A stretch of DNA of 64,000 bases. It comes from Nymphaea colorata (Eukaryota; Streptophyta; Magnoliopsida; Nymphaeales; Nymphaeaceae). Below the pieces are notes generated by a model. That model made no database searches. It saw only the letters and a list, made by a program, of their open reading frames with translations, and was not told the DNA's origin. The position numbers and the translations under genes were made by a program. The DNA lies in the NCBI RefSeq assembly GCF_008831285.2, contig NC_045146.1, forward strand, positions 7,514,972 through 7,578,971. The letters are read 5' to 3'. Of this stretch, positions 1 to 12,600 are shown piece after piece. Within the stretch, counting starts at the first letter, position 1. Every line of letters begins with the position of its first letter.

Positions 1-357
1 AATATACATATGACAACCATGTGGATATGTTAAGAGACGAGATAAGATTGTTCTTATACACATATATGATGTTTATATGGTTACATCATGGAAGAGATAA
101 TACTATTATTACACATACATATTTGATAATCATATGGATAAATCATAGATGAAATGATCATGTTGTTACATAAATATCTATTACAACAATATGAATATAT
201 AAGAGATGAGATAATATTGTTCTTGCTTGAACATATATGAGAACCACATGGATATATCCGTAACGATATATTGTTGTTCTTAGCTATCAATATGACAATC
301 ATATGTACATATTAAAACATAAATAAATGTTGTTATACATGTATATCCATCCATAGC

Positions 358-405
<48 letters not shown>

Positions 406-600
406 TTGGCAACCTTATGTGCATGATAGAATTGAAATAGTGTTATTCATATCTATTTGTATTTATGAGAACAATATGAACACACTAGGGCACATATCAT
501 GCTGCTCATACGTAGGTATATTCAAGGACATATGGACATCCATATGCATATAAGCATCGATAATGCTGTTCATGAAAATGTCATATTTCTTGTATAAATG
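1..600. repeat. Degenerate tandem repeat, about 60 bp units
   Basis: At least five consecutive units of about 57-62 bp are visible from base 1 to about 300, beginning near 1, 67, 123, 181 and 241. Three more diverged units follow the TA microsatellite to about 600. Each unit has a core like CATATGGATATAT, then a GAGATGAGATAATATTG-like stretch and a TTCTTACACATATAT-like tail. Units differ by many substitutions, so this is an old satellite or minisatellite. It may begin before the window. No coding potential is credible here; the short reading frames are by-products of the repeat. Confidence 0.65.
360..404. repeat. (TA)n microsatellite
   Basis: About 22 uninterrupted TA dinucleotides sit inside the degenerate 60 bp repeat array. 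Confidence 0.97.
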
Positions 601-1407
601 TAATGAAATTGGAAAGCAATTCTCTTCAGAGATATGCTGACCTTAATGCTTTTTGTAACACAATATGATTAGAGTGATTAGAATTCTATATGGTAATGTT
701 TTCTTTGGTACTTGAGCTTGTGGGTCCTTAGAATTGTGCTCAAGGCCGGGTTCCATGAGTAATTACTAGAATATGTTTTGATATGGCATATCCTTTGTTG
801 ATACACAAAAGAACACCAAATATATCTTTTGCTATGGCACATGTGAATGTGAGCAGAGTCTGGGGGTTGGTTTTGTCTCGGGAGGTTAAGAGGTGGCATG
901 AGCTCACTGTGGCTGCCCATTGCTTTGTCTGCACTGTACTGCCCACAAGGGCTCAGGGTTTTGTTTCTCTTTCTAATGGAGCGAGGCGTCTCCTAGTCCC
1001 TCAACTCGGGTGCCTAGAGGGGCTGGTCTATCACTTGGGCTATGGCTGGGTGGTTGAACAATCCTACTACAGTGCTGATCTATGATATCTCAGAAAGCTT
1101 TATTGTAGGTTACCCTTGGTCTTTGTGGACTGGTGAAGAATTGATTTTGTTTTGCCTGTGTTTGTACTCTCAGGGATTTCTGTTGATTCTCATCACTATG
1201 ACCATGCTCATCACTATGACCATGTTACTTTCTGTACCATGATGTTGAAAAATGCTAGTAAAAATACAATCTCAAGTTGGCACAGTGTCTACAAAATATG
1301 TTATTCAATTTTTTGCAAGTCAATGTTTGTTACAACAATCATATACAACTTATGAAGTACAATTTGATGAATATGGCATTGACCTTCTTTAATAATGAGC
1401 TACATAA
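601..1407. other. Unrecognised stretch with a GC-richer island
   Basis: This interval is less AT-rich between about 840 and 1040. A 100-codon open frame runs from 783 to 1085 on the plus strand, with overlapping frames on the other strand. I see no domain, splice pattern or family resemblance in any of them. It could be a transposon remnant or a piece of an old gene. Confidence 0.3.
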
Positions 1408-1656
1408 GGCCAACAGAATAGGTTCCTAAAGAAGTACATGGAAATCATGGGTCTTAATGTTTGAAATCTTTTACCCTTTTAAATATATCTTTGGTGAGGT
1501 ATTTACTGAATAGTGATATGAAACTTTCAAAAGCCAAAGGAATAAGTTTCTAGAGAAATACATGGGAACCATGGCTCTTAAGGTTTGAAATTTTGTTTCC
1601 CTTTAGTTATATCTTTCATGAGATATTTGTTTAATAGCGATCTGAAACATCCAAAT
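1408..1656. repeat. Tandem duplication, period about 125 bp
   Basis: Two diverged copies lie head to tail: about 1408-1532 and 1533-1656. Shared landmarks in order are GCCAA, TACATGG, CATGG.TCTTAA, TTTGAAAT and ATATCTTT, then an AATAG.GAT stretch and TGAAAC near the end. Divergence is high, so the duplication is old. No gene is seen in it. Confidence 0.6.
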
Positions 1657-4600
1657 TGTTTAAAAATTTGCAATAACATTTTTTTATTATGCTCATATTG
1701 TAACAAGTAGCATGTAGTATCTACATACTTCAATTATGTTGCCGACGTGAATGGAGCAGATGGCAGATGCTTGATGTTCATTTCTTTCAAGTCCAATCAA
1801 CATGCAAATGATCTTCTAATTTCCTACTTCTATTCAATAATATACCAATTATAGTCACAATTGTGTTTTTTCAATATGCACAGCTACTAGATTTTGACTT
1901 AAGTTATTTTCACCATACAACAACATGAAGAAGACACTTATCTTCTTTTAGTTGTATGCAAATTTTTCACCTGAGTGCCTACAATGATCTATCAATGCTA
2001 TTTTATGTAAAACTTCAAGCCTGAGAAGAAGAATGGGATCTGACCTTGTTTCAATAGTACCATCAAAGGAATGTTTTCTTTTTTAAATTTGTGACTCATA
2101 GGAAACCAATGATAATGCCCTGTATAGCATATTTTTGTGTGTGCTTTAATATGGAAGAATGTGTATCTTTGTTATAAATTGGATATGCTAGCTTGTATTT
2201 CATATTTCATCCTAACTTATATTATGGAAAAACATTTATAATCGAGAACAAAGATGTATGTAGTTGAATGTATTTCCTTCTATAGACGTCAAAGGAGTCT
2301 ATCTCGTCAGTCCGTAGCATGTTCAATTCATCTACAAGAGGCCACAAGCAAATGTGTTGGAGTTGTTGGACTAAATATGAGCAATGACAATAAAATGTAA
2401 GGTTGTTTTGGGCACATTGATGCAGTTTGGGTAAAATATAATTTCACAATCACATTCAAAATAATTTGTAGCAATACTCTATGAAACTGTACACCAGTTA
2501 TAATTTCGGATTTCACAAGTGGTGAGTCCCGGTCGAACTCTAGGGACAATTGTTTGAATATCAAAATATGTATTCAATATCTAACAAATTCAAGTGGAAT
2601 CAAGGATAACCAAGCACTAGAATACTTAACAAATACTTTTATTAAATGGAACTAAAGTTCTATAAATAGTTCAACAATATTAAATGGTGTTGCATGGATT
2701 ATTTTCAATAATTGCAGGATTGCTCTCTAGGTACAACTAACAAAGGCAAATGTGATCCCAATACAAATGTCAACTTTTAACATGATCAAACAAAAGAAAA
2801 CAAGTCCTAAACTAGGATGTTGTGGGCCTTTGAAGATGAGAGAGCAACTTGATCTGCAGTGGCACGTCAAGCTCTTCCAACATTTGCGGCCTTCAATCTC
2901 TTTGTTATTACTCTACTTACTTCTTGAGTGGGTTGCAAATTGTCTAACAAAGAATATTCAGCTGCATAACATATTAGAAAGGAAAATGGCAACTCTGTAA
3001 TGTTTAATGTGCACAAAAGTAAGATACTACATACAATGTGCTCACATGTGTGTAGATATGGATAGGTTGTTAAGTCAACATGTTAACCAATAGTTCATGT
3101 CTTTTTTCTCATTATAAGGAGCTCAGAACAGCCAATTAATCAATCAACTTGATAGTCAAGGCGGATTTCTACTTTTAGAGTGACTCAACATTTATCAAGA
3201 ATCATTTGAGCTTGGCTAATGCTATATAACCAAAGTCTAGATTAGTTCATTTGGGTTTTTACGTGAACACAAAACATGAAACATGCGTTGCTAAAATGAT
3301 CCGCAGATGCCAACTCCCTACTTATAGTCGACTACTAGCAACACCTTGTGTTAAGATGCTCGATCAAAAACACCATTCGACCAACATTGCAGATTGCTAA
3401 CATAGAAAATGATAACTAAATTATACAGTAACAATGGAATTCACTCAAAACTAACTACAACCATAGACAAGGAGCTGAAAATAAACACAAGCAACTACAG
3501 TAAACAACTACAAAGGGAGCCAGATGTCAGCAAAAATGCCAGCTTATTTCTTTAACTTGTTCATAAACTAGAATAGCTACAAAAATTAGAAAGAACATAT
3601 ATAAAAATAAATCCAAAAAGAAAACAAGAAAACTGATGTTGTGAGTACAGAAAATAGAGCAACTAAATAGTTTACCACACTAAACTTGTATACTAGTTGT
3701 CTAAACTGCTACAATGCTACATAACAATTATAAAAGACAATTTTAACAGTTATAAATAGCTTTACCATCCAAGAAAATGACTATACAACTAAGCAACTGA
3801 AAAACTTAAATAGCTATTGCCATTACATTAAACACAAGAAATCTCAAGGCAAACTATTGTAAAAGTGTAGAAATTTGTAAATAGAAACTAATAATACCCA
3901 TAAAGAGCAATAATTAACATATGACATTATATATATATATGTGTGTGTGTGTGTGTGCATGTGTGTGAAATTCTAAGTCTACGTTACACGTTACACTGCA
4001 AATCTGTAAATTTAACAATATAACTATTCAATATATGAAACTAGATCAGACATGTAGTAAACATAATGAACATTTAACAAAAGCCAATGCACATAATGCC
4101 GAGACTTGACAATGCAGTAACAAAAACTTTACACACTTGAATTAAGTAGATCAAATGATTGCTAACCAATATTTATCTAAAAACTGATCTAAATCAGAGA
4201 TAACTATTTGATATACTATACTACAACAGAAATTACAAAAAATTGCAGTAAATGGCTTATGAATACACAAAAATTTGAAACCAGAAAATGTGGAATGAAC
4301 AGTCCATAATCTTAAACTAACTACAATTAACACCTGACAATAAGTATGCATCGAAAAAATGAGTTTAATAAAAGATGGCTATTAGAAACAACTAAGAAAG
4401 CAATAATTTAAAGCAAACAAGACAGTTAACTACTAAAAATTAGGTCCACACTAGTTGCCAGTCTAATAGAACTGCTGGTTAGTAGTTGTACACCACTATA
4501 ACTAAATAGTGATAGTGCCCATAAAAGAAACACGAAAATTAAACTACAATTTATCCTCATATTAGGAACGTTGACACCACCATGATCATAAGAAAGAGTT

Positions 4601-4689
4601 ACTAAATCCCAAATGAGGGTGCTTCTTGTTGTCCGAGGGGCCACACCATGAAAATGTATTGAGAATATGATTTATTTTCTTGTCTGCCA
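1657..4689. other. AT-rich intergenic DNA, nothing recognised
   Basis: Frames in this 3 kb stretch are short and scattered. An 82-codon frame (2752-3000) has no recognisable motif. A TA/TG microsatellite lies at 3926-3957. I see no splice-linked exons, RNA gene or element termini. Confidence 0.4.
3926..3957. repeat. (TA)n(TG)n compound microsatellite
   Basis: A short TA run passes directly into about eight TG dinucleotides, followed by an interrupted GTGTGTG. Confidence 0.95.
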
Positions 4690-5330
4690 CCACAGGGATC
4701 AAGAACATCATCATAAAATATGCCGGAAGGGAAGCAGTGAATTATTTACAAAGGGTACTTTGGCGGCAGCCAGGTCCCATCATGGAGCACAAATGCTTGA
4801 GGAATGCAATGACAATCCCAGATATGTGATTAAGAGCGAAATGCTTTGGCAACCAAATATTGTAGATGCCTATTGAGTAGTATGAGAGTACGAGTTGAAG
4901 ATATGCACCATGCTATTGAACTCATTAATATGCGAACTGGAAAGCATTGAAAAGTGTTTGGGATTATGAACATCTCTGCCATTTGATACACAAATGTCTT
5001 CCCAAATATGACTAAGTCATCAGCATATAATATTAGTTGACTCAGAGCCAATGGGAAGGGGAGAGGATTGATGACCCCCACTTTGATGGTGTGCTGAATG
5101 AGAAGAGAAAGTCCCTCTAAAGTTAAAATGATGAGGAATGGTCAAAGGGGACAGCCTTGACATACCATTTTTGTCAAAGAGAACAGACAATGGTTCACCA
5201 ATAACACCCCCAAAATAGGACATCGATTTACATGCACAAAAAATTCATGCACAGGAAAGGAGGAAGATGTGCATGGTGCCCACAACTTATGTTCCAGTAT
5301 AGTCATCAGTAAAAAAAAGAACAACATTTA
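4690..5330 (-). pseudogene. LINE (L1-type) reverse transcriptase relic
   Basis: Read on the minus strand, three broken frames give successive blocks typical of plant L1-type LINE reverse transcriptases (RVT_1 family). These are QGCPLSPFLIILTLEGLS near 5150-5100, then LILYADDLVIFGK near 5030-4990 with the catalytic YADD box, then TYLGLSLHSSS near 4835-4800, matching the conserved YLGLP block. At least two frameshifts and an in-frame stop separate them. The endonuclease domain, the 5' part and a poly(A) tail are not seen. This is a dead 5'-truncated LINE fragment. That it is LINE-type RT is fairly certain; the clade is inference. Confidence 0.8.
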
Positions 5331-5780
5331 TCGCCTTTACATAAATGCCCTTTTAGGGAAAAAAACACCTAGAGCATGTCTTTCCTTTCTTACACTTGGG
5401 CTTCTTATAAAAAAAGAGAGAGGTTGAAGAAAACTTGGTCATCAAGCACAAATAGTGGGAAGATTCGAAGAAAGGAAGTGTAGTTGCAAAGCTTGTGGGA
5501 AGGTGTCAAATAGTTGCAAAGAAATGAAACAAGAAAATCGAGGCAGAAGTGAGCACACATCCTTCCTTCATCTTAGTTTCTTCTTATTACATTTCACATG
5601 GGATATTTTCAAAATGGAAATGTGTTCTATAGGCTCAATTTTTTTTTTCGATTGATGGACATTCAAAGAAACCGAACAAGCACTTCCATGCTCTACAAAA
5701 CTCAATGCTATACAAACATAGAAAAAAAATAGGCAATAGGCACCACACAATATCACATGTTACACACATTATCATACATA
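5331..5780. other. AT-rich stretch, nothing recognised
   Basis: No frame here shows a recognisable domain. It lies directly on the 5' side of the LINE relic and may include more decayed LINE sequence. Confidence 0.3.
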
Positions 5781-7240
5781 CTATCACACATTATGGCACA
5801 TATTAATGTTCATGCATTGTGCTTTGAAGGTTTTATTAGATAAGTGGCACATGCAGTTTGTGTAGTTATGCAACAGTCCTGTTTCATACGTAATCCCATA
5901 CAGGTGCTCCTATAACAGTTTTGTACACACTCACATACACTATCACTCACATGATATAACACAGGCAGTGGGTAAGTTGTCTGCGGGTTTAACAATTGGC
6001 CGGTGCTTGCTATTTTTTTCAAGCGACAGCCCATACCTCTTCTATAGTCCATTGTCGCACACACTTCCAGAACACTATCACTCAAGTGTAATGTGATGAG
6101 GGTCATAACAGTTGGTCACACACACTCACACGTTCTATCACTTAGGTTTGGTGTGATGAGGGTTTTAATGGGTGACTTGTGCGGTTCATGTGGTTGTGCA
6201 ATAATACTTTGTTTCTCTTATAATATCTTATACACTATTTCTCACTTCTTGTGTGATGAGGGATTTAACTGTTGGCTTGCATTATTCATGTTGTTTGACT
6301 TCAAAGATTGTATAAAGACAAAGAAAAATGGACATTGGCAGATCGAAGACAATGCATTTGTGCAAATATGATAAACATGCAAAGTGTGGAGACAAAATTT
6401 CTTGTTGTGGACTTGGCAAAAAAGGATGACTGAGCATGTGATTACGTGAGGCATACCGTGAGAGAATGTAACTTTGGAATGCCATTTTTAAAGAGTGAGT
6501 CTAACGACCAGAAACCCACTAGGGAAGAATATGATTAGTTCAAGTGTAAATATTATATTCAATAAGTCAGGTGTCGATATCAACTATGATGGAATGATAC
6601 ATACACTAAAAGCCTTGAAGAGGAAGCCAATATATGATATCAGTCACTACAGAACAAAAAGTCTATTAGAGAATACTGACAAGAGAAAAAAGAAGAAACA
6701 ACCAAACAATTTGCAAGAACATCTACTTGTCGAATTATATAAAAGTGGAACATCATGGGGTTGAAACCTATATGTTATCCTACCTATTGCATGAGTTATA
6801 TCCAGGATGTGGGTTTACTGATTTCCTAATAAATTTTGATATTTGAACTTTTCTTTATGCATGGATATTGCAACATGAAAGTGCTTTGACCATCACAGAG
6901 TCGTCTAGACTCAAACACTTTGATGCATCATCTGTAACTATAATTTGTGGACATGCTTCCTGATTGAATAGTCATTGTGATCTCTATTGGAGTTCGGTGT
7001 GATGTTATCTGAACTTTTTCTGAAACAGCGTAAGTCCAGTATGATAGTTATTAGTCTTATTTCATGTTTAGTTTATTTAACTAAATCATTCTTGTCTATA
7101 GTTGACACTATTGCATACATTGCCGACCAGTGTTGTGTGTGATGAGGGTCTTACGTGATAATGTGTGACGTCCTTGTAAATGCATTATGGTGCCAAGTTA
7201 TAGCATAGTGTCGCACACACTATCACCTAGAAGTAAGTTT
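5781..7240. repeat. Dispersed degenerate repeat with TGTGATGAGGG motif
   Basis: The core TGTGATGAGGG followed by a short T-rich segment and often GTTGG recurs at about 6091, 6151, 6251 and 7137. A second motif, TGTCGCACACACT with a nearby CACTATCAC, occurs near 6053 and 7209, and shorter CACTATCACTCA pieces near 5938 and 6070. Spacing is irregular (60, 100, 890 bp). The GCGACAGCCCATACC stretch near 6025 resembles subterminal repeats of CACTA (En/Spm) transposons, but no CACTA terminus or transposase is seen, so that link is inference. An 89-codon frame at 6495-6764 is not recognisable. Confidence 0.45.
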
Positions 7241-7861
7241 TTTGCAATAATGTGTTCAATCTGCTCGGTCATATACATTGATGCCATAATGTGATATTGT
7301 GTACAACATTGTTTGCATTATTGAATACTACTATACTGTTTTTCTCCTAGCTTTCAACAGTGGTAGAGACTGTGATATAATACAACTAAGAATTTTTATT
7401 TATGTCATTTACAACTGCTTTGTACAACTGATATCATTGAATGTGTATTGGTTCAGAAGAGGCCTCACTTGATAATATCTTGCATCTCAGGTGCCAGTGG
7501 GAGGTTTGTGAATTGGCTGAGTTGTTAGGCACATATATGTTCACTTATATATCCACTTATATATAAGGCTTTGGCTTTAGGATTTAGATTTATATCCAAC
7601 ATTATTTATTATTTCTTTTATTGATTTGCTATTTTTAAAACAAGGTACCCAACAAAGAAAAACCATATGTTTTCACCTTTCTACAACTTGACTTCCATTC
7701 TCTTCCTGTCAACCATGAGAGAGAGAGAGAGAGATGAATCCTAAAAAATCGATGTCTTTTTTGGTAGATAAACACATTTATTTGCTTTAATAGAATGAGA
7801 AATGTATAAGGACTCAATAAAATTTAACACTTCAAACATTTCGACATTTAAGAATGAGAGA
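7241..7861. other. AT-rich stretch, nothing recognised
   Basis: No gene or element terminus is seen. It includes a short GA run near 7716-7733 and AT-rich sequence with no significant open frame. Confidence 0.3.
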
Positions 7862-8088
7862 GAGGGATTGATGATATGGAGGGCGTTGGTGCAATGGTTG
7901 GGGGGGGGGGAGCTGGTAGGTGTCCAGTCTTCATTTCGAATCTCTGGAGCGTCGACACTTTGTACTGCAAAAGGGGGACCTGTTGATGTGTAAGTTGAAA
8001 TGCAGTAGGGATGGCCTCTCTTTCTATTTTCTTGGTGTGCATGGTTGTCTTGGCTATAAGAGAATTCGAGTTCCTTCCCAGTAGTTGG
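7862..8088 (+). mobile_element. Possible tRNA-derived SINE (interrupted at its 3' end)
   Basis: A TGGTGCAATGGTTGG stretch at about 7886-7901 resembles a pol III A box. ATTTCGAATCTC at about 7932-7944 resembles a B box at a suitable distance. This layout matches the tRNA-related head of plant SINEs. A G12 run at about 7900-7911 separates the boxes. The interval ends exactly where the solo LTR begins; sequence after the LTR (from 10944) restarts with the duplicated GTTGG and may be the SINE tail. No target duplication of the SINE itself could be defined, so this remains tentative. Confidence 0.4.
8084..8088 (+). repeat. Target-site duplication of solo LTR (left copy, GTTGG)
   Basis: GTTGG immediately precedes the TG terminus and is repeated at 10944-10948 immediately after the CA terminus. 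Confidence 0.85.
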
Positions 8089-10943
8089 TGTCACACCCCG
8101 ACCTTTTGACACTCAAAACATTTTTTTTTTCTGAACATCAAACATCAAAGTGCGACTACATAACAGTTCAAAAGATATGAGCCAAGCAATTCAAACCAAT
8201 GGAGCGAACTTTCATTTATATAAGAACTTTGTTTCATACAAAATCACATTTATGTGTATGACAAAAATGCCCCCAAACTGTATGATTGATGTCTAACAAA
8301 AACAAGACATCAATACAAATAAACCAAGACGCGCCGACACTACATAAAAAAACAAAACCCAAAACCTTCCCAGTAGGATGTGAGTGAAGCCATCCGATCA
8401 ACCTACTGCCTCGGGCCTGCCAAAACCTGAAAAAAAAGAAACAACTGAAGGCTTAGCCTTCGCAGTATGGCAACAAACCAGGAAAATACCAAACCCTTAG
8501 CATTCATATAATTCACATGCACCTCAATCACATACATTCAATTATATACATTACATTTTCATTAACTTTAGTGAATTAACAGTTCCTGTATGTGCAACAC
8601 AGGCACGTGCACACCATGGGCGGCCTACAGTCGAGAGACAACCCCCGTGGTGGCCCATAACAGTCTAGATCCATGTCATCCGCTGCAGCCGTAGAGCACT
8701 CATCCATGGATGTGTGAATTCCAAGGAGAGATACTCAGCCTTCCCTAAGACACCCAGGTTGGGAAGGCGGGAGCCCAACGCTGCAAGCACAACATACAAC
8801 AGTACCCTGGGGCCTTGCACCGCCTGCGCTCTGAATAGGCGAGACCAGCGGTGAAAACGGGACGTCTCCCAACACATAGCCACATCCCACTGGCCTCTCA
8901 TCTCTTAATCATTCATTTTTATCATTAGATTAACACATTTACAAACTGACTGGCTAGCTCATGAGGTTGGTACACTTCATGAGTGCACCCACACCTCCAA
9001 TTGCCTCCACACGAGGTCTGCACATAACATTAGCAGTCATAGCTAGCCGTCATATAATATGGGTACAACTACCCTCCAATTCAATCATTTGCATCATTGT
9101 CCGCAGCAATGTGCATGCAACAGAACAAAACATTCACATCATTCATCATATCAATCACTCCTTCAAAAACTTAGCCAAACCACAGAGAGTAGTCTCGATC
9201 TGTGATTGGCTCGTAGCTGTCCTATGCAGTTATCATTCTAGGATGTTTTCTAATGCACAATTGGGGTCGAGGAGACATTCGACTCGATACCCCACCTCAT
9301 CTGTCCTAAACAGTTATCAATTCTAGCATGCACATGCAAATGCGTAACATTTTCAAAACAATTACTATAAGTCTTTTAAAACAATTCATATCATATATCA
9401 ATTCATGTACATGCATACACACATTCATTTACAAAACAATCAATCAATTCACATCATAAATCCTAGAATCCCAATACCCTATGAACACACATTCACATAT
9501 TTGCCCAGGCAAGGATTTGCCTAGAATGTCACCATACCTGTGGCGCACTCACAAACTCCTCAAAATGCCTCGAGCTTCAAATCTGACAGCTCAAGGTCGA
9601 CGGGACGTGCCCGGTGTACCTGCAAATATAAACAAAAGATCAGATTTCTACTAGTTAGCTATGCAATCCAGACAAATACAAAACAGAATCATTGAGGCAC
9701 ATGTCATCGCCTCAAGAAGTTGTCGACGGGTAGTGTCGACCTACAAGCCCTCCAATAGGCCACTTCGCAACTTCTTACCGTTGCCACCCAACATCAAAAC
9801 CCAATGCTTCGATCAATCCATCCTTAACACATTTCTCATTAACTTTCCTTTAGTTGAGGCGTCTTCCCAACATGCACACCCCCTTCCTACCAACAAATAC
9901 CACCCACGTCGACCAAGGTGCTCCAAGCGTTCCCAAAGACGGTCCTACGCTTCTCCACAACATCACTAACTCTACCATGCTTCCCTATTGCTTCGAAAAT
10001 CAACCTATTATGCTTAAAAGATCAATAAATACATGAATCATCGCTTCTCCATCATAATCCTACACTTACCCCAAAAAGCAAAATCGCTAACATGCCTCCC
10101 AAATCTTCAATTCTAAATTGTGGCATGCTTAAACGATAATTATACATGCTCCAAAGGAAAATATACAATAAAATGGGTTCAATTATGCCTTGCTCACCTC
10201 AAATGAAGAGTCTACGCTGCTGCAATCCTTCCGGCAGCCACCTCACAAGTCCAAATGGTCCCCAAGCAGCTAAAATCCTTCAATGCTGCCACACCAAGGC
10301 CTTCTAATCACTGTTATGCGGGAAAAAATACGTCCCCCAAACTGGAATCCAATCAAACAGTGATAAAATCAGTAAAGAAGAGTGCTCGGTTGGAAAAAAA
10401 TGGAAAAACAAATAGAAAATGGGGAGAAGAGCTCAAGTAGGGAATGTGAGGGTAGGGGAAAGGCGCTGACAAAAGAGACGGACAGAAGAGAGAGTGAGGG
10501 AAGGAGGGTTCGGACAGAAAGGGGAAAGACGGCAAAGGGGAGGGAAATCGAGCGGGGCAAAGGGAGAGATGGTGAAGAGGAGACGGACGGGACGAGGAGG
10601 GAGCTCTAGCAGAGAGGGAGAGGGAGAAATCATGCGGCAGGGGGTGCTGACGAAGGAGGGAGAGGCTGCGTGGGAGGGAGGAGAAGAAGCAGACAGAGAG
10701 GGCGAGAGGGGAAGCTTACCCACGCTGCTGCCGTCGCCACCACCGCCGGCCACCGCCACCACCAGACCGACCGCCACTTCTTCTTCTCTGCACTGGCACG
10801 GGGGACCACCAGGAGAACAACGAAGGAGAATAGGGAAAGGCGAGGGAGAAGGGCCCTCGCGTCGGGCTTCTTTCCACGAGTGGAGCTCGGGTCTGGATCT
10901 GGACCCAATCCGACCCGACCTGAAAATTAAAACGAGCGTCACA
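8089..10943 (+). mobile_element. Solo LTR, Ty3-gypsy-like, 2855 bp
   Basis: The segment begins TGTCACACCCCGACC and ends AACGAGCGTCACA, so it has 5'-TG...CA-3' ends forming the inverted terminus TGTCACA/TGTGACG. It is flanked on both sides by GTTGG (8084-8088 and 10944-10948), a perfect 5 bp target duplication. Nothing inside resembles gag or pol, and no primer site or internal domain is present. A solo LTR left by unequal recombination is therefore the simplest reading. TGTCACACCCCGACC-type starts are familiar from plant gypsy LTRs. A second, truncated, inverted copy lies at 26742-28812. Long frames inside its GA-rich 3' third (10382-10985) are compositional. The alternative is a non-autonomous element with its own ends. 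Confidence 0.85.
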
Positions 10944-10948
10944 GTTGG
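10944..10948 (+). repeat. Target-site duplication of solo LTR (right copy, GTTGG)
   Basis: Exact match to 8084-8088. Confidence 0.85.
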
Positions 10949-11167
10949 TAAGGTTAAGGAAATTTTATATCTTATTTTTATGTGAATTTAACATTTTAAA
11001 AAAGATAGTAACATAAAATATGTAGTAAATAAATTATAAAAGGCAAATATTTAATAACATTTTCTATTTATGATCATCCTTGTTGATAAAAATATCATTA
11101 TTATTTTTTGGCATCTTTACTTCCACAAATATCATTTCCTTAATAGGTATGATCAGCTCTCTCTCTC

Positions 11168-11169
<2 letters not shown>

Positions 11170-11211
<42 letters not shown>
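11170..11211. repeat. (TA)n microsatellite
   Basis: About 21 TA units, preceded by CT repeats and followed by an ACACAC run. Confidence 0.95.
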
Positions 11212-11221
<10 letters not shown>

Positions 11222-11760
11222 CACCATGTGCTAGATAGTTAACAGATTGTTGAATTTTGAAAACCCTTCACTAAAAAGACTATAAATAGTCGGTAAAGTT
11301 ATTATAGACATCACGACACAAAAATCATGGCTAATATAAATTTAGTGACATATTTTTAGCAAAAATTACTCTTAATTTTAACCCTTTGGCAACATCTAAC
11401 ACATTGCAGCATTGAATCCCTCAGGTATGTATATAACTAATTACTGGCTTAGTTGATAGTATAAAGTACTTCCTAATACCACAACAAACAATGTGACTGT
11501 TGGCTTCGGATCTAACCATTGCAAATAAGACCATCAATCATTGCCAATGATATTACGGGCAACATTGTTCTCCCTAGCTGGTAGCTAAGGGCAGCCATTG
11601 CCATTTACAATGTTTGAGGTGCTGCAAGGGTGACAATCATTGCCAATATTCTTATTGGTAATGGCTCTTCTTCTGCTTGCGATGGTAGTAAGCATAGCCA
11701 ATACTCACATTGGGAACAACCACTACCATTCCTAATGGGATTAGTCAATCTCATCCTGCA

Positions 11761-11807
<47 letters not shown>
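11761..11807. repeat. (TC)n(TA)n compound microsatellite
   Basis: About nine TC units pass directly into about fifteen TA units. Confidence 0.95.
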
Positions 11808-11809
<2 letters not shown>

Positions 11810-12600
11810 TGCTTCTATTATATATATAATTCAAATAGAATAGAAAAATAAAAAACCTAAGACTAAAAATTATTATTAAAAGTTTGATGAAAAAAATCTG
11901 TTTGACAATACCATAGTATATAGAAAATCACACCACGAACCAAAAGCTCTACAAAGAATATCACAAGTACATTTACAAACATAGATCTACATTGACCTCA
12001 TGAACCAATTTATGTTTCAGGTACACTTCAAACCATGACAAGAAAACATAGATACAATTGGAATATTTAAGAAATAATCACATTTACCACTTGTTCACAA
12101 GCTGCTGGATTATCTTTGTGAGTCACATTACACATCATAGCTCTATTGGCTTCTTGATGTTCACTTTGTTTCTCAATCTTTCCTCAAATAAAAAGAAAAT
12201 AATATTTTCAGCCATGCAATGTATAAGATGATGCAACATTTAATTAGAAAATTATTGATATAAATGTTTTCACCTCTTCTACAAGGTTATCAAGCTAAAA
12301 TTTTCGATCCACCAGCATGACAAATTATTATTTACCATGGTTGACTCATGTAAATCTTTTTTTGTCACATCCTTTCATTATAAACCAATAGGCATAAAGT
12401 TGCCATCATGCACTAAAGAGCCAATATATTGTGACACTTTGTTAGTGTTCTGTTGATATATAAAATTTCATAATCTATCATACCATGACCATTCACATGG
12501 GAAGAAGAAATCAAATATTAAATTACCTCCATATTCTTATTGCGGGAATCTACAAGAGGTAGGACTTGAATCAATTGTTCACGTTGCTTTTAATAAATGT

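Larger units (their letters stand above)
10949..12600. other. AT-rich DNA with microsatellites, no gene seen
   Basis: Contains TA tracts at 11170-11211 and 11777-11807. Imperfect copies of a CATTGCCAAT-like phrase recur between about 11510 and 11720, suggesting a small decayed repeat. No coding feature is recognised. Confidence 0.35.

Noticed and set aside
783-1085. 100-codon plus-strand frame
   Set aside because: No recognisable domain, no splice context and competing frames on the other strand; kept only as an unrecognised island.
10382-10985. Several long overlapping frames (up to 169 codons) on both strands
   Set aside because: They sit in a GA-rich block inside the solo LTR and are low-complexity Arg/Gly/Glu or Ser/Pro translations; the same block recurs in the inverted copy at 26.8-27.3 kb.
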